From Acetobacteraceae bacterium (GTDB taxonomy: Bacteria; Pseudomonadota; Alphaproteobacteria; Acetobacterales; Acetobacteraceae), in assembly GCA_019750465.1 (NCBI GenBank), contig JAIEOP010000384.1, positions 1-37,019 of the forward strand: a stretch of DNA of 37,019 nt, written 5' to 3'. The first letter of the stretch is position 1; the number at the start of each line of letters is the position of its first letter. Below, piece after piece: positions 36,115-37,019 of the stretch. The notes below the pieces were generated by a model. That model was not told the origin of the DNA, made no database searches, and saw only the letters and a program-made list of their open reading frames with translations. The position numbers were made by a program, and so were the translations under genes.

Positions 36115-37019
36115 ATGAACGGCACCGGCGTCATCGACCGCTTCCTCGACGTCTTCACCCGCTACATCGACAGCGGCTTCGGGCTGCTCGGCGGCGAGGT
36201 GGCCTTCCTCGCCGCGACGCTCATCGTCATCGACATCACCCTCGCCGCGCTCTTCTGGGCCTGGGGCGCCGACGACGACATCATCGCGCGCCTGATCAAG
36301 AAGACCCTCTTCGTGGGGGTCTTCGCCTGGATCATCGGCAACTGGAATTTCCTGGCCCAGGTCATCTTCGACAGCTTCGCCGGGCTCGGCCTGGTCGCGT
36401 CGGGCTCGACCATCACGGCGCAGCAGCTGCTCCAGCCGGGCCGCGTCGCGCAGGTCGGCCTTGATGCAGGACGGCCGCTGCTCCAGGCCGTCTCCGGCCT
36501 CATGGGCTACATCTCGTTCTTCACGAACTTCGTCCAGATCGCGATCCTGATGTTCGCCTGGGCGGTCGTGCTGCTGTCCTTCTTCATCCTGGCGATCCAG
36601 CTCTTCGTCACGCTGATCGAGTTCAAGCTCACGACGCTGGCGGGCTTCGTGCTGGTGCCCTTCGGGCTGTTCGGCAAGACCGCCTTCCTCGCCGAGCGCG
36701 TGCTCGGCAACGTCGTTTCCTCCGGCGTGAAGGTGCTGGTGCTGGCCGTCATCGTCGGCATCGGCTCGACGCTCTTCGCGCAGTTCACCGCAGGCTTCGG
36801 CGCCAACCAGCCGACCATCGACGAGGCGATGTCCATCGTGCTCGCGGCGCTGGCGCTGCTGGCGCTCGGGATCTTCGGGCCGGGCATCGCCAACGGGCTG
36901 ATCTCTGGAGGGCCGCAGCTTGGCGCGGGGGCGGCGGTCGGGACCGGGCTCGCGGCAGGCGGCGCCATGGTTGCCGGCGCGGCTGCCGTGCGCACCGCGG
37001 CCGCTGCGGTCGGCGCGGC
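36115..37019 (+). CDS. trbL: TrbL (VirB6 family) membrane protein, 3' end cut
   Basis: An open frame from ATG 36115 to the window edge, 301 codons visible. It begins MNGTGVIDRFLDVFTRYIDSG, followed by at least six hydrophobic segments (for example FLAATLIVIDITLAALFWAW and IAILMFAWAVVLLSFFILAI), then a Gly/Ala-rich stretch (GPQLGAGAAVGTGLAAGG). This is the polytopic TrbL/VirB6 channel component. The cut end is the variable C-terminal region. trbF, trbG and trbI would be expected beyond the edge. Confidence 0.93.
   Translation, partial: MNGTGVIDRFLDVFTRYIDSGFGLLGGEVAFLAATLIVIDITLAALFWAWGADDDIIARLIKKTLFVGVFAWIIGNWNFLAQVIFDSFAGLGLVASGSTITAQQLLQPGRVAQVGLDAGRPLLQAVSGLMGYISFFTNFVQIAILMFAWAVVLLSFFILAIQLFVTLIEFKLTTLAGFVLVPFGLFGKTAFLAERVLGNVVSSGVKVLVLAVIVGIGSTLFAQFTAGFGANQPTIDEAMSIVLAALALLALGIFGPGIANGLISGGPQLGAGAAVGTGLAAGGAMVAGAAAVRTAAAAVGA

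Overview
The window is high-GC DNA in which nearly all the sequence is coding. It looks like a conjugative element of an alphaproteobacterium, and the organism is inferred, not proven. The pointers are a RepA of the RPA type, the DUF2285/DUF2840/TraF/DUF3363-relaxase/TraG/CopG/Trb gene order seen in alphaproteobacterial ICEs and plasmids, an MbfA-type membrane ferritin, and an NDUFS4-like protein. No integrase, att site, rRNA or tRNA lies inside the window, so ICE and plasmid cannot be told apart here. Both window ends cut genes: an unknown protein at the left and trbL at the right.

Region A (1-8473) is a defence and stress cargo block. An unidentified gene is fused by overlap to an Xre/MbcA-type antitoxin and a RES toxin. 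These are followed by an exported-looking HIRAN protein and an abortive-infection protein, then, convergently, a complete type I restriction-modification operon (hsdR-hsdM-hsdS). Region B (8588-18122) is the replication and mobilisation part of the backbone. It has an Xre regulator with a divergent operator region, two DUF2285-type proteins (the second broken by a one-base frameshift), an excisionase-like HTH protein, RepA with an origin-like block of iterons and a DnaA box at its 3' end, DUF2840, a TraF peptidase, a lytic transglycosylase, an oriT-like inverted repeat, the relaxase, the TraG coupling protein and a CopG regulator.

Region C (about 18123-31320) interrupts the transfer genes with a 13 kb protein-quality-control island. 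On the minus strand it carries degP/degS-like htrA, psiE, ftsH, clpG/clpK, an NDUFS4-like gene and three tandem hsp20 genes. At its right side lie mbfA (minus strand) and a rhomboid protease, an SDH-type Clp-fold proteinase and thioredoxin 2 (plus strand). The hsp20-clpK-ftsH-psiE-degP-trx content matches the transmissible locus of stress tolerance (tLST, also called LHR or TLPQC) known from Enterobacteriaceae and Pseudomonas. Here yfdX, hdeD and kefB are missing and mbfA, rhomboid, SDH and NDUFS4-like genes are present. A decayed IS110-family transposase fragment marks the right edge. Region D (31321-37019) resumes the mating-pair-formation operon: trbB, trbC, trbD, trbE, trbJ and trbL (cut).

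Together the genes describe a self-transmissible element that spreads phage defence and protection from heat, protein aggregation and probably iron or oxidative stress. The most interesting points are the tLST variant inside the tra/trb cluster, the origin-like repeats inside repA, the 13-bp inverted repeat upstream of the relaxase, the duplicated target-recognition domains of HsdS, and the NDUFS4-like stress gene.
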